A stretch of DNA of 64,000 nucleotides, from the NCBI GenBank assembly GCA_963765555.1, contig CAVXWX010000001.1, positions 186,001 through 250,000 on the forward strand. Direction: 5' to 3'. The notes beneath the pieces are model-generated. The model made no database searches, was not told where the DNA came from, and saw nothing but the letters and a program-made list of their open reading frames with translations. How positions within the stretch are numbered: the first letter of the stretch is position 1; each line of letters begins with the position of its first letter. The position numbers and the translations under genes were made by a program. The stretch comes from JL08 sp963765555 (GTDB taxonomy: Bacteria > Pseudomonadota > Alphaproteobacteria > Rhodobacterales > Rhodobacteraceae). This document shows, piece by piece, positions 53,667-62,530 of the stretch.

Positions 53667-54022
53667 CTATTTTTGCGCTTTCATTTTCTGGAAAACCGGT
53701 TCTGATTTCGGCGGCTGCGCGCAAGTGTAGCCACGGATTCGATCCGTCGTAAACCGGAAAACTTGATTCGGGTTCACAGCATCCGGTTGATGGAAGCGCG
53801 CAGCGCGGAGCGAATCAATCCGTGCGTTTCACCCATTGCGGAGAATCGCCCCAACCGCACCGAGGGACATTTCGTCCATGTTGCGGGCCGATGCGCGCTT
53901 TGGCACCCCATTTTGTCCGTTTGGGCAATTTGATGTAAAAAACTGGCGAAAGTACTTTGCGTGGCGGCAGAGTTGGTCCAGCATACAATGGAATACCGCA
54001 GGTCATGCTTTTGGGAGGAGCT
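53667..54022. other. Divergent intergenic region upstream of the formate dehydrogenase operon
   Basis: These 356 bases separate the ferredoxin-type gene from DUF3305 and should contain promoters for both, including that of the main fdh operon. I see no gene. A TGGCAC box at 53901-53906 is reminiscent of a sigma-54 -24 element but the matching GC at -12 is absent. No clear dyad operator was recognised. Confidence 0.5.
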
Positions 54023-54595
54023 TTGATCCACAATCCAAACCAGTATCAGACGATGCCGCTGGGCGTTGTTCTGAGGCGGACGCCGGGTGTTACCCGGTGG
54101 GCCAAGTGGTGTTGGAAAGCGGTTGCCGTTCTGCCGGGTGCGGCAGACGCCAGTTGGAAACTGCTGCGCGAAGAAAACGACGTGCAGGAATACCATATCG
54201 GAACACCGTATCTGGAATTGCACGGCGCGGACAGCGAGGCGTATCTGGCTGGATTGTCCGACAATATTCCGGCGATCTATGTTGTGCTGCGCAAGACGAT
54301 GTCGACCGAACATCCCTATGACGTTTTGCTGGCCACTGCGTCGCCGTACGAAGCGCAGGATTACGCGGACAATGGCGAAGATCTGGTGGAAAAGGTGCCA
54401 ATGCCCGGAGGCTTGATCGCGTGGATCCGCGATTTTGCCTTGCAGCATCACGAGCACGAGGTGTTTGTGAAGCGCCGCCGCGACAAGCATCGGACCGATC
54501 GGGTTCAGGATGGTATCGGGGATGCGCGGATTTCGCAGATCAGCGATGTCTATCGCGCCCCGAGCAAACGTTCTGACAAGGAGCAGGTGCATTGA
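54023..54595 (+). CDS. DUF3305 domain protein (formate dehydrogenase locus)
   Basis: The 190-residue protein contains the DUF3305 block TMPLGVVLRRTPGVTRWAKWCWKAVAVLPGAA followed by the charged C-terminus. DUF3305 and DUF3306 occur together at formate dehydrogenase loci of Proteobacteria. The start is ambiguous: the TTG at 54023 has GGGAGGAG immediately upstream (2-4 base spacing), while an ATG at 54053 begins at the conserved domain itself. It overlaps DUF3306 by 4 bases. The role is unknown; assistance in enzyme maturation is inferred from linkage. Confidence 0.82.
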   Translation: MIHNPNQYQTMPLGVVLRRTPGVTRWAKWCWKAVAVLPGAADASWKLLREENDVQEYHIGTPYLELHGADSEAYLAGLSDNIPAIYVVLRKTMSTEHPYDVLLATASPYEAQDYADNGEDLVEKVPMPGGLIAWIRDFALQHHEHEVFVKRRRDKHRTDRVQDGIGDARISQISDVYRAPSKRSDKEQVH

Positions 54596-55272
54596 CCGGT
54601 CGTACACGCTCATCCGGATTCTGGTCGGATCGCAAGGCACGCGTTCAGGCCGAAGCGCTGGCGGAAGAGCAAGACGTTCTGGCGCGTGCTGCAGAAGCGG
54701 AACAGGCTGCACAAGACGCCAAGACCGATGAAGAACTGTTGGAAGAATTCGGGTTGCCGGATCCCGACAGTCTTGAGTTGGGGGATGATATCCGGGGCTT
54801 TATGTCAAAGGCCGTGCCTGATCGTTTGCGCCGTCGCGCCTTGCGCCAGTTGTGGAAGATGAATCCGGTGTTGGCCAATGTTGATGGGCTTGTGGATTAC
54901 GGACAGGATTTTACCGACAGCGCGATGGTCGTTGAAAACCTGCAAACGGCCTATCAGGTCGGCAAGGGCATGCTGAGCCATGTTCAGGAAATGGCGCGTC
55001 AGGCCGAAGAAAAACTGGCCAGGATCGAGGCAGCAGAAAACGGTAGCACCGACGCCGCTGAAGAAGTGAGCGTGACAGAGGAAGCGGCCGAACAGGAATT
55101 GGCAGTGCAAGAGCAATGCGACGCATCCACGGATGCGCCAGAAGCAATTTTTGAAAGCACGATCGACCCCGAGCCCGTCGCGCAAGACGATGTGGCAGTT
55201 CAGGTCGAAATGCCCCGCCGCCGGATGCGATTTCAATATACAAAACCTAACGGATCGGAGGCCGCTGCATGA
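54592..55272 (+). CDS. DUF3306 domain protein (formate dehydrogenase locus)
   Basis: The 226-residue protein starts with TTG inside TTGA, overlapping the DUF3305 stop, with AAGGAG 8 bases before. The conserved core is FWSDRKARVQAE and the PDRLRRRALRQLWKMNPVLANVDGLVDYGQDFTD region typical of DUF3306. The C-terminal third is acidic and low in complexity, ending PRRRMRFQYTKPNG. It overlaps the TorD-like gene by 4 bases. Probably an accessory protein; function unknown. Confidence 0.85.
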   Translation: MTGRTRSSGFWSDRKARVQAEALAEEQDVLARAAEAEQAAQDAKTDEELLEEFGLPDPDSLELGDDIRGFMSKAVPDRLRRRALRQLWKMNPVLANVDGLVDYGQDFTDSAMVVENLQTAYQVGKGMLSHVQEMARQAEEKLARIEAAENGSTDAAEEVSVTEEAAEQELAVQEQCDASTDAPEAIFESTIDPEPVAQDDVAVQVEMPRRRMRFQYTKPNGSEAAA

Positions 55273-55877
55273 GCGCTTTGGCAGATACCACGTCAGTCAG
55301 TGCAGAAGACCGGTTGCGCGCGGACCTTTATAATTTTCTGGGTCTGTTGTTATCCGGGCCGCCTGATCAGACATTGCTGGACCAATGCGCGGGCCTGACA
55401 GGCGATGACAGTGCGCTGGGCGAGGCGATTTCAACTCTGTCGCGTGTCGCAAAGGTGACAAAGCCCAACGCGGTGCTTTCCGAATTCAACGCCCTGTTCA
55501 TCGGATTGGGGCGTGGCGAACTTCTGCCTTATGCCAGCTATTACCTGACGGGTTTCCTGAATGAAAAACCGCTGGCAACTTTGCGCAAGGACATGGCCGC
55601 ACGCGGCGTTACGCGGGCCCAGAACGTCTTTGAGCCAGAGGACAACATTGCTTCGCTTATGGAAATGATGGGCGGATTGATCGTGGGCCGGTTCGGACGG
55701 TCGGCAGACCTTGCGGACCAGAAGCTGTTTTTCAACAAACATATCGGCCCTTGGGCCGCACATTTCTTTTCGGATTTGGAAGCCGCGCAAGCGTCGGTGT
55801 TCTATGCGTCTGTCGGCTCGGTCGGCAAACAATTCATGGACATCGAACGCGAGGCGTTCCGGATGATTGCGGGATAA
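55269..55877 (+). CDS. TorD/DmsD-family molybdoenzyme chaperone
   Basis: The 202-residue all-helical protein (RLRADLYNFLGLLLSGPPDQ, then the EFNALFIGLGRGELLPYASYYLTG motif) belongs to the TorD family. Such chaperones bind the Tat signal of a molybdoenzyme and hold it until the cofactor is inserted. Its client here is almost certainly the formate dehydrogenase catalytic subunit encoded just downstream. It overlaps DUF3306 by 4 bases. The late-helix GPWAAHFFSDLEAAQ is also family-typical. Confidence 0.9.
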   Translation: MSALADTTSVSAEDRLRADLYNFLGLLLSGPPDQTLLDQCAGLTGDDSALGEAISTLSRVAKVTKPNAVLSEFNALFIGLGRGELLPYASYYLTGFLNEKPLATLRKDMAARGVTRAQNVFEPEDNIASLMEMMGGLIVGRFGRSADLADQKLFFNKHIGPWAAHFFSDLEAAQASVFYASVGSVGKQFMDIEREAFRMIAG

Positions 55878-55931
55878 CACCCGCGCAGACCGGCGGGGGC
55901 CCCCGCCACAACACAGAAGGGGAGATATCCC

Positions 55932-56123
55932 ATGAAAAAGGAAAAAGCCGACGGTACCAGCCGCCGCGATTTTCTGAAACTGGCTGGCACAGCCGCACCG
56001 GCAGCCGTTGCTGCGGTTGCCGTCAGCGGATCGGATGCACAAGCGCAGCCGGTCGATCTTTCATCTGACAAGATGCAGGACACTGCGCATACCCGCGCCT
56101 ATCTCGACAGCGCCCGGTTCTGA
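55932..56123 (+). CDS. Formate dehydrogenase-region Tat mini-protein (FdhX-like)
   Basis: A 63-residue protein with a twin-arginine signal (SRRDFLKLAGTAAPAAVAAVA) and only about 25 residues after it. It matches the small Tat-target family found just upstream of formate dehydrogenase alpha subunits (formate dehydrogenase region TAT target). An AAGGGGAG ribosome site precedes the ATG by a few bases. Possibly a small subunit or a decoy/companion for export; function unproven. Confidence 0.85.
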   Translation: MKKEKADGTSRRDFLKLAGTAAPAAVAAVAVSGSDAQAQPVDLSSDKMQDTAHTRAYLDSARF

Positions 56124-56201
56124 TCGGACGTCAATAATATCCGCTGACGACTGGTTGCGTGAGGCCCGACTGTCAGAGGAGTTCCTTATGGAGGAAAAAA
56201 T

Positions 56202-59096
56202 ATGCTTAGGAAAAAGACCAACGGGGTTGCGCGACGCTCCCAGCGGACAAGTATCCTGTCGACGATGTCTGAAACATCGGTTGACCGCCGTGCGTTTTTG
56301 CGCGGTTCGGGATTGGCCATCGGTGGCCTGACCGCAATTGCCGCGACGGGCGGCACAGTGACGGCTGCGAATGCGCAGTCTGCTGCCAACACGGCGGTTG
56401 AAACCGTCAAAACCGTATGCACCCACTGTTCTGTCGGCTGTACGGTTGTGGCCGAAGTCGACAACGGCGTCTGGACGGGGCAGGAACCCGGCTGGGACAG
56501 CCCGTTCAATCTGGGCGCGCATTGCGCCAAGGGTGCCGCTGTGCGCGAACACGCCCATGGTGAACGCCGCCTGAAATACCCCATGAAGCGCGAAGGCGGT
56601 GAATGGAAACGCATCAGCTGGGAACAGGCGATCGACGAGATCGGCGACGGCATGATGAACATCCGCGAAGAAAGCGGACCGGATTCAGTGTATTGGCTGG
56701 GATCGGCCAAGCATAACAACGAACAGGCCTACCTGTTCCGCAAATTCGCCGGCTACTGGGGCACGAACAACGTGGACCACCAGGCGCGGATTTGCCACTC
56801 AACCACGGTTGCGGGTGTTGCAAACACATGGGGCTACGGCGCCATGACCAACAGCTACAACGACATGCATAACTCCAAGGCGATTTTCATCATTGGCGGA
56901 AACCCGGCCGAGGCACACCCTGTGTCGCTGCTGCATATCCTGAAAGCCAAAGAGCAAAACAACGCGCCTTTGATCGTATGTGATCCGCGTTTTACCCGCA
57001 CAGCGGCCCATGCCGATGAATATGTGCGGTTCCGCCCCGGTACAGACGTCGCGCTGGTTTGGGGTATTCTGTGGCACATCTTTGAGAACGGTTGGGAAGA
57101 CAAGGAATTCATCCGTACCCGTGTTTGGGGGATGGACCAGATCAAGACCGAAGTGGCCAAATGGACACCGGAAGAGGTGGAACGCGTGACAGGCGCGCCC
57201 GGCGAACAGTTGCGCCGCGTGGCCCGCACGATGGTCAACAACCGTCCGGGCACTGTTGTCTGGTGTATGGGCGGTACGCAGCACACCAACGGCAACAACA
57301 ACACGCGCGCCTATTGCGTGCTTCAGCTTGCGCTGGGCAACATGGGCACGTCGGGTGGCGGTACAAACATCTTCCGCGGCCACGACAACGTGCAAGGTGC
57401 TACCGATCTGGGCGTTCTGTCCCACACCCTGCCGGGCTATTACGGCCTGTCTGCTGGTGCATGGGCCCATTGGGGCCGTGTCTGGGGCGAGGATATGGAC
57501 TGGCTCAAGGCGCAGTTCGACACGATCCAGGGTGCGGATGGCAAAGACAAACCGTTGATGAACGAAACCGGTATTCCGGTATCGCGCTGGATCGACGGTG
57601 TGCTGGAAGATCCGGCCAATATGGATCAGCCTGCCAAGGTACGTGCCATGGTATTGTGGGGCCACGCGCCCAACAGCCAAACCCGTATGAAGGAAATGAA
57701 GACGGCGATGGAAAAGCTGGACATGCTGGTCGTGATCGACCCGTTCCCGACAGTTTCCGCCATCCTTCATGACCGGACAGACGGTGTTTACCTGTTGCCC
57801 GCGTGTACGCAGTTCGAAACCCGCGGTTCTGTCACGGCCTCGAACAGATCGATCCAGTGGCGTGACCGCGTGATCGAACCCCTGTTCGAAAGCGTGCCGG
57901 ACGAGGTGATTATTGCCAAGTTCGCCAACAAATTCGGTTTTGCCGACCGTCTGTTCCGCAACATCGAAATGGACGATCCGGAAACGCCGAATGTCGAAAG
58001 CATCACCCGCGAATTCAACAGCGGTATGTGGACAGTCGGCTATACCGGTCAAAGCCCGGAGCGGATGAAACTGCATATGGCCAACCAGCACACGTTCGAC
58101 AGAACCACGCTGCAGGCGGTAGGTGGTCCGGCAGACGGGGATTACTATGGTTTGCCATGGCCCTGCTGGGGCACTGCCGAAATGAACCATCCCGGTACAC
58201 CGAACCTTTATGACATGTCCAAGCGCGTGTCCGAAGGTGGTCTGACATTCCGCGCCCGTTTTGGCGTGGAACGTGACGGGGACAACCTGTTGGCCGAAGG
58301 CGTCTACAGCAAGGATTCGGATATTCAGGACGGATACCCCGAATTCACCATGCAGATGCTGATGGATCTGGGTTGGGACAGCGAGTTGACGGATGAAGAG
58401 CGCGCCGCGATTGATGCGGTGGCCGGACCGGAAACAAACTGGAAAACCGATCTGTCTGGCGGCATCCAGCGGGTGGCGATTGCACATGAATGTGCGCCAT
58501 TCGGCAATGCCAAGGCACGGGCGGTGGTCTGGACCTTCCCCGATCCGATCCCTGTGCACCGCGAACCGCTGTACACAAACCGGCGCGATCTGGTCGAAGA
58601 CTACCCGACATACGAGGACCGGAAGTTCTATCGTCTTCCGACCATGTATGCCTCGATCCAGAAGAACGACTTTTCCAAGGATTATCCAATGATCCTGACG
58701 TCTGGTCGTCTTGTGGAATACGAGGGCGGCGGGGATGAGACCCGTTCGAACCCGTGGTTGGCAGAGCTTCAGCAAGACATGTTCGTCGAGATCAACACAC
58801 GTGACGCCAATAATCTGGGCGTGCGTGACGGATCTCAGGTCTGGGTCGAAGGCCCGGAAGGCGGCAAGGTCAAGGTGATGGCAATGGTGACAAACCGTGT
58901 CGGCGAAGGGGTGGCATTCATGCCGTTCCACTTTGGCGGCCATCTGGAAGGCGAAGACCGGCGGAGCAAGTATCCGGCGGGTGCGGACCCTTACGTCTTG
59001 GGCGAAAGCACAAACACCGCACAAACCTATGGCTATGATTCAGTGACACAGATGCAAGAGACGAAAGCCACTCTTTGCAAAATCTGGTCGGCATAA
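56202..59096 (+). CDS. fdhA: Formate dehydrogenase catalytic (alpha) subunit, molybdopterin, Cys-type
   Basis: The 964-residue enzyme has a twin-arginine signal (DRRAFLRGSGLAIGGL, residues 28-43) and the N-terminal [4Fe-4S] ligands Cys 73, 76, 80 and 108. The active-site metal ligand is Cys 198 with His 199 (ARICHSTTV), so this is the Cys form rather than selenocysteine. The bis-MGD domains follow, with the molydop-binding C-terminal domain from about residue 830 (MILTSGRLVEYEGGGDETRSN). It oxidises formate to CO2 in the periplasm and passes electrons through the Fe-S and cytochrome b subunits to quinone. GGAGG precedes the ATG by 7 bases. A complete frame of 2.9 kb. Confidence 0.96.
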   Translation: MLRKKTNGVARRSQRTSILSTMSETSVDRRAFLRGSGLAIGGLTAIAATGGTVTAANAQSAANTAVETVKTVCTHCSVGCTVVAEVDNGVWTGQEPGWDSPFNLGAHCAKGAAVREHAHGERRLKYPMKREGGEWKRISWEQAIDEIGDGMMNIREESGPDSVYWLGSAKHNNEQAYLFRKFAGYWGTNNVDHQARICHSTTVAGVANTWGYGAMTNSYNDMHNSKAIFIIGGNPAEAHPVSLLHILKAKEQNNAPLIVCDPRFTRTAAHADEYVRFRPGTDVALVWGILWHIFENGWEDKEFIRTRVWGMDQIKTEVAKWTPEEVERVTGAPGEQLRRVARTMVNNRPGTVVWCMGGTQHTNGNNNTRAYCVLQLALGNMGTSGGGTNIFRGHDNVQGATDLGVLSHTLPGYYGLSAGAWAHWGRVWGEDMDWLKAQFDTIQGADGKDKPLMNETGIPVSRWIDGVLEDPANMDQPAKVRAMVLWGHAPNSQTRMKEMKTAMEKLDMLVVIDPFPTVSAILHDRTDGVYLLPACTQFETRGSVTASNRSIQWRDRVIEPLFESVPDEVIIAKFANKFGFADRLFRNIEMDDPETPNVESITREFNSGMWTVGYTGQSPERMKLHMANQHTFDRTTLQAVGGPADGDYYGLPWPCWGTAEMNHPGTPNLYDMSKRVSEGGLTFRARFGVERDGDNLLAEGVYSKDSDIQDGYPEFTMQMLMDLGWDSELTDEERAAIDAVAGPETNWKTDLSGGIQRVAIAHECAPFGNAKARAVVWTFPDPIPVHREPLYTNRRDLVEDYPTYEDRKFYRLPTMYASIQKNDFSKDYPMILTSGRLVEYEGGGDETRSNPWLAELQQDMFVEINTRDANNLGVRDGSQVWVEGPEGGKVKVMAMVTNRVGEGVAFMPFHFGGHLEGEDRRSKYPAGADPYVLGESTNTAQTYGYDSVTQMQETKATLCKIWSA

Positions 59097-59109
59097 GGAG
59101 GACACAATA

Positions 59110-59706
59110 ATGGCTGCAAGAGCAAAGTTTCTCGTCGACGCCGAACGCTGCATCGAATGCAATGCGTGTGTGACAGCGTGTAAGAACGAGCATGAAGTGC
59201 CTTGGGGCATCAACCGCCGGAAGGTCGTCACCATCAATGACGGCGATCCGGGCGAACGGTCGATCTCTGTGGCATGTATGCACTGTTCGGATGCGCCCTG
59301 TATGGCGGTTTGTCCGGTGGATTGCTTCTATCAGAACGAAGAAGGCGTCGTTCTGCATTCCAAGGACCTGTGCATCGGGTGCGGATACTGCTTTTACGCG
59401 TGTCCGTTCGGTGCGCCGCAGTTCCCGCAGGCCGGTAATTTCGGATCCCGTGGCAAGATGGACAAATGTACATTCTGCGCCGGTGGGCCCGAAGAAAACC
59501 ATTCCACAGCCGAGTTTGCCAAGTATGGCCGCAACCGGATTGCAGAAGGCAAATTGCCGATCTGCGCCGAGATGTGTGCCACCAAGGCGCTTTTGGCAGG
59601 GGACGGCGATGTTGTTTCCGGTATCTACCGTGAACGCGTTGTGGCCCGTGGCTTTGGTTCGGGCGCTTGGGGTTGGGGCACTGCCTACGACCAAAAAGGC
59701 GGCTGA
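59110..59706 (+). CDS. fdhB: Formate dehydrogenase iron-sulfur (beta) subunit
   Basis: The 198-residue protein binds four [4Fe-4S] clusters. Cys motifs are CIECNACVTACKNEHEVPWG near the N-terminus, CMHCSDAPCMAVCP, CIGCGYCFYACPFGAPQFP and CTFCAGG with a distal Cys pair. This spacing is that of the FDH3-type beta subunit. It has no signal peptide and is probably exported with the Tat-targeted alpha subunit. AAGGAGG lies 7-8 bases before the ATG, 13 bases after fdhA stops. Confidence 0.95.
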   Translation: MAARAKFLVDAERCIECNACVTACKNEHEVPWGINRRKVVTINDGDPGERSISVACMHCSDAPCMAVCPVDCFYQNEEGVVLHSKDLCIGCGYCFYACPFGAPQFPQAGNFGSRGKMDKCTFCAGGPEENHSTAEFAKYGRNRIAEGKLPICAEMCATKALLAGDGDVVSGIYRERVVARGFGSGAWGWGTAYDQKGG

Positions 59707-59744
59707 TTTGCCTATTGGCCTTGTGCCACACAGATGAAAAGCGT

Positions 59745-59766
59745 GGGGCGGCAGTCTTGCCGCCCC
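59745..59766 (+). other. Hairpin between fdhB and fdhC
   Basis: A perfect 9-bp GC-rich inverted repeat (GGGGCGGCA / TGCCGCCCC) with a 4-base loop lies 39 bases after the fdhB stop. There is no T-run after it, so it is more likely an mRNA-stabilising or attenuating element than a full terminator. It could set a lower level of the cytochrome b subunit. Confidence 0.6.
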
Positions 59767-59819
59767 GTCGCGCTGACATTAATCACGATCCAAATAAAAC
59801 CGACACAAGGAGCCTGCTT

Positions 59820-61022
59820 ATGGCCCGTGCGCTGCTTATTCCCATATTCGGAATCATCCTGAGCCTTGTTCTGAGCACAGGTACGTTTGCCCAGGAAAAC
59901 ACCGAAATTGATCGCTCTGCCACGGGCGGGGCACAGACGCTGGAAGACATCATGGCCCGCCAGCGTGGTGAAAAGCTGGATGACAGCTTTAGAAGCGGCG
60001 CAACCGGTGATCCGGACGCGGCTGCGGGGATCACCAACCAGTTGGGAACGCTGGGTGGTGCGTCTGATCCAGAGCTGTGGCGCGCCTACAGGTATGGAAC
60101 GGCCAACATCACCACACAGGTACGCGGACCGGCGGCGGGTGTCGTGATACAGGATGGCGGCATGTGGTGGTACTCCTTCCGCAACGGCCCACTGGCCACA
60201 TACGGAGCCTATCTGTTGGGGGGTACGATTTTACTGTTGGCATTGTTCTACGTGGTGCGTGGCCGCATACGAATCGACGGTGAAAAAACCGGCCGAACCA
60301 TCACACGCTTTCAGGCTGCGGAACGGTTTGGGCATTGGTTGATGGCCGGTTCCTTTCTTGTGCTGGGGTTGACGGGGCTGATTTCGTTGTTCGGGCGCAA
60401 GGTTATGATCCCGCTGTTCGGGCATGAAAGTTTTTCGACCATCGCAATTGCTTCGAAATGGGTACACAACAACGTTTCATGGGCCTTTATGCTGGGTCTG
60501 GTGATGGTGTTTTTCATGTGGGTGGTGCACAACCTGCCCGCAAAATCCGATCTGAAATGGCTGGCGCAGGGGGGCGGAATTTTCCGCAAAGGCCTGCATC
60601 CGCCTGCCGGAAAATTCAACGCTGGCCAAAAGCTGATATTCTGGTCGGTCATTGTTTTGGGGGCGTCAATTTCTGCGTCCGGTCTTTCGTTGCTGTTTCC
60701 GTTTGAATTGCCGATGTTTGCCAAGACATTCGATATTTTGAACGCTACGGGTTTGCCGCAATTGTTCGGGTTCGGGGAATTGAACACCGTGCTCGCGCCG
60801 CATGAAGAAATGCAATATGCCCAGCTTTGGCACGCGATCGTATCGTTTGTTCTGCTGGCGATAATCTTTGCGCATATCTACATCGGTACTGTCGGTATGG
60901 AAGGCGCCTATGACGCGATGGGGTCCGGCGAAGTCGAAGAGCAGTGGGCGCGCGAGCACCACAGTCTTTGGGTTGAGGACGTGATGTCGAAAACGTCCAA
61001 AACGACAACTCCGGCCGAGTGA
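59820..61022 (+). CDS. fdhC: Formate dehydrogenase cytochrome b (gamma) subunit
   Basis: The 400-residue protein starts with a signal peptide (MARALLIPIFGIILSLVLSTGTFA) and a periplasmic region of about 110 residues. Then come a membrane segment (LLGGTILLLALFYVV) and the four-helix cytochrome b561/FdoI core with RFQAAERFGHWLMAGSFLVLGLTG and WHAIVSFVLLAIIFAHIYIGTVG, whose His residues bind two b hemes and the quinone site. It moves electrons from the beta subunit to quinone. AAGGAG lies 8 bases upstream. The unusual N-terminal extension with a leader is common in Rhodobacterales homologues. Confidence 0.93.
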   Translation: MARALLIPIFGIILSLVLSTGTFAQENTEIDRSATGGAQTLEDIMARQRGEKLDDSFRSGATGDPDAAAGITNQLGTLGGASDPELWRAYRYGTANITTQVRGPAAGVVIQDGGMWWYSFRNGPLATYGAYLLGGTILLLALFYVVRGRIRIDGEKTGRTITRFQAAERFGHWLMAGSFLVLGLTGLISLFGRKVMIPLFGHESFSTIAIASKWVHNNVSWAFMLGLVMVFFMWVVHNLPAKSDLKWLAQGGGIFRKGLHPPAGKFNAGQKLIFWSVIVLGASISASGLSLLFPFELPMFAKTFDILNATGLPQLFGFGELNTVLAPHEEMQYAQLWHAIVSFVLLAIIFAHIYIGTVGMEGAYDAMGSGEVEEQWAREHHSLWVEDVMSKTSKTTTPAE

Positions 61023-61043
61023 CGGGACAAGGGGAGACGTAAT

Positions 61044-61169
61044 ATGAAGATGATGCTTTTGTCCTTTGTCGCGACAGCTGTGATCGCGGTTGGTGCCTAT
61101 TTTGTCCTTCAAGAAGTTGGGTTCTCAGCCGAAGAACAGACAACCGGCGCGGATGTCAGATTGGACTGA
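61044..61169 (+). CDS. Small single-span membrane protein in the fdh operon
   Basis: A 41-residue frame beginning MKMMLLSFVATAVIAVGAYF, preceded by GGGGAG about 9 bases before the ATG and followed after 2 bases by the response-regulator start. One N-terminal hydrophobic helix and a short polar tail (EEQTTGADVRLD) are visible. Position between fdhC and the regulator gene, and good ribosome-site placement, argue that it is expressed. Function unknown; a small dehydrogenase subunit is a possibility. Confidence 0.65.
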   Translation: MKMMLLSFVATAVIAVGAYFVLQEVGFSAEEQTTGADVRLD

Positions 61170-61171
61170 TT

Positions 61172-62530
61172 ATGCAGGCAAAACCTGCTAGCGCTGACGG
61201 CGATGCTTTTGGCGAAACGCTGGCGCGCGCTTCGGTTCTGATCGTTGATGACGAACCGGGCATGCGCAATTTCCTGACCAAGACCCTGTCCCCCCGTTGC
61301 AAGCGGGTGGAGCAGGCAGAAAGCGCGGACGCTGCGGCAAGATTGCTGGATTCACATCATTTCGATCTGGTTATCCTGGACAACATCATGCCGGGAAAAA
61401 CAGGTCTGCAATGGTTGCGGGAACAACGCCGTGTCGGATTTTTCGGCGATGCGATCCTGATTACGGCTTATGCTGATCTTGAAACGGCCATTACCGCGCT
61501 GCGCGCCGGCGTTGCCGATTTCGTCCTGAAACCGTTCCGGGCCAACCAGATTACCAACGCTGTCGCGCGGGCAATGGACCGCCAGCGCTTGCGCCGTGAA
61601 AACTATTTGATGCGATACGAATTGCAATCGGACGACACTGGTGCGCGTGGACGGTTGTTGGGAACGTCGCCCCAGATCAATCGCGTGCGGGATCTACTGG
61701 TAAAAATGGCGTCCTTGCCAACCTCGGTCTTGTTTACCGGGGCAAGTGGAACTGGCAAGGAAGTTGCGGCGCGCACCCTGCATTCCATGTCAGATCGGGC
61801 CGGTCAGCCGTTTGTGCCCATCAACTGCGCCGCGTTGTCCCCTGACCGCATCGCGCAGGAATTGTTCGGGATCGTTGACGATGATCAGCACCGGACCGAG
61901 GGATTGTTTCTACACGCAGACGGCGGGACGCTTTTTCTGGACGAGGTCGCCCATCTTCCGCCGCAGGTGCAAGCAACGCTTTTGCGGGTCATCGAGGAAC
62001 ACAAGGTCAGACCATCGGGATCAGAACGTGAATTGCCGCTGAACGTTCGGATACTGTTTGCGACAAATGCCGATTTGCCCAAGGCTGTCGCCGCAGGCAC
62101 GTTTCGTGCCGACCTTTTTCACCGGATCAATGTTGTGAACATTGAAATGCCCACGCTTGAAAACCGCGGCGACGATGTTGTTGAACTTGCCGCAATGTTC
62201 ATGGGGCAGATATCCCGCGCACTGGGCCTTCCGGCACTGGACCTGAACGAAAGCGTCCTGCTCAAACTGCGCCGCTACACTTGGCCCGGAAATGTACGCG
62301 AGTTGCGCAACCTTATTGAACGCTCTGTCATATTGGGTGAATTTCCCGACGAATTTGCCGGTACGGGCGCGATTTCCGGAACCGAAGCAATCGAAACTCT
62401 GGAACTGGTCGAACAACGGCACATCATGCACGTTCTGGACGCGTGCAACGGCAATCGCGCAGAAGCCGCGCGTCGGTTGGGTGTGTCACGCAAGACAATC
62501 GACCGTAAATGTGCCCTTTGGGAGAATTAG
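61172..62530 (+). CDS. NtrC-type response regulator lacking the GAFTGA loop
   Basis: The 452-residue protein has a receiver domain (residues 20-135; Asp 26/27, phosphoacceptor Asp 70 in VILDN, Lys 120), an AAA+ domain with Walker A GASGTGKE (190-197) and Walker B GGTLFLDEV, and a Fis-type helix-turn-helix (residues about 427-447, NRAEAARRLGVSRKTIDRK). Where NtrC relatives have ELFGHxxGAFTGA, this protein reads ELFGIVDDDQHRTEGL, four residues shorter and without GAFTGA. That motif contacts sigma-54, so a sigma-70 mode of activation, as reported for Rhodobacter capsulatus NtrC, is likely. It is encoded with a convergent sensor kinase. Confidence 0.92.
   Translation: MQAKPASADGDAFGETLARASVLIVDDEPGMRNFLTKTLSPRCKRVEQAESADAAARLLDSHHFDLVILDNIMPGKTGLQWLREQRRVGFFGDAILITAYADLETAITALRAGVADFVLKPFRANQITNAVARAMDRQRLRRENYLMRYELQSDDTGARGRLLGTSPQINRVRDLLVKMASLPTSVLFTGASGTGKEVAARTLHSMSDRAGQPFVPINCAALSPDRIAQELFGIVDDDQHRTEGLFLHADGGTLFLDEVAHLPPQVQATLLRVIEEHKVRPSGSERELPLNVRILFATNADLPKAVAAGTFRADLFHRINVVNIEMPTLENRGDDVVELAAMFMGQISRALGLPALDLNESVLLKLRRYTWPGNVRELRNLIERSVILGEFPDEFAGTGAISGTEAIETLELVEQRHIMHVLDACNGNRAEAARRLGVSRKTIDRKCALWEN

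Noticed and set aside
53901..53916. Possible sigma-54 promoter (TGGCAC box) upstream of DUF3305
   Set aside because: The -12 element lacks the invariant GC at the right spacing, and the linked regulator lacks GAFTGA.
56799..59024. A 741-residue open frame antisense to the formate dehydrogenase catalytic gene
   Set aside because: It mirrors the codon bias of the intact fdhA gene, has no family motif and no ribosome site; a shadow frame.
56202..59096. Selenocysteine formate dehydrogenase
   Set aside because: The active-site codon in ARICHST encodes Cys and there is no in-frame TGA.
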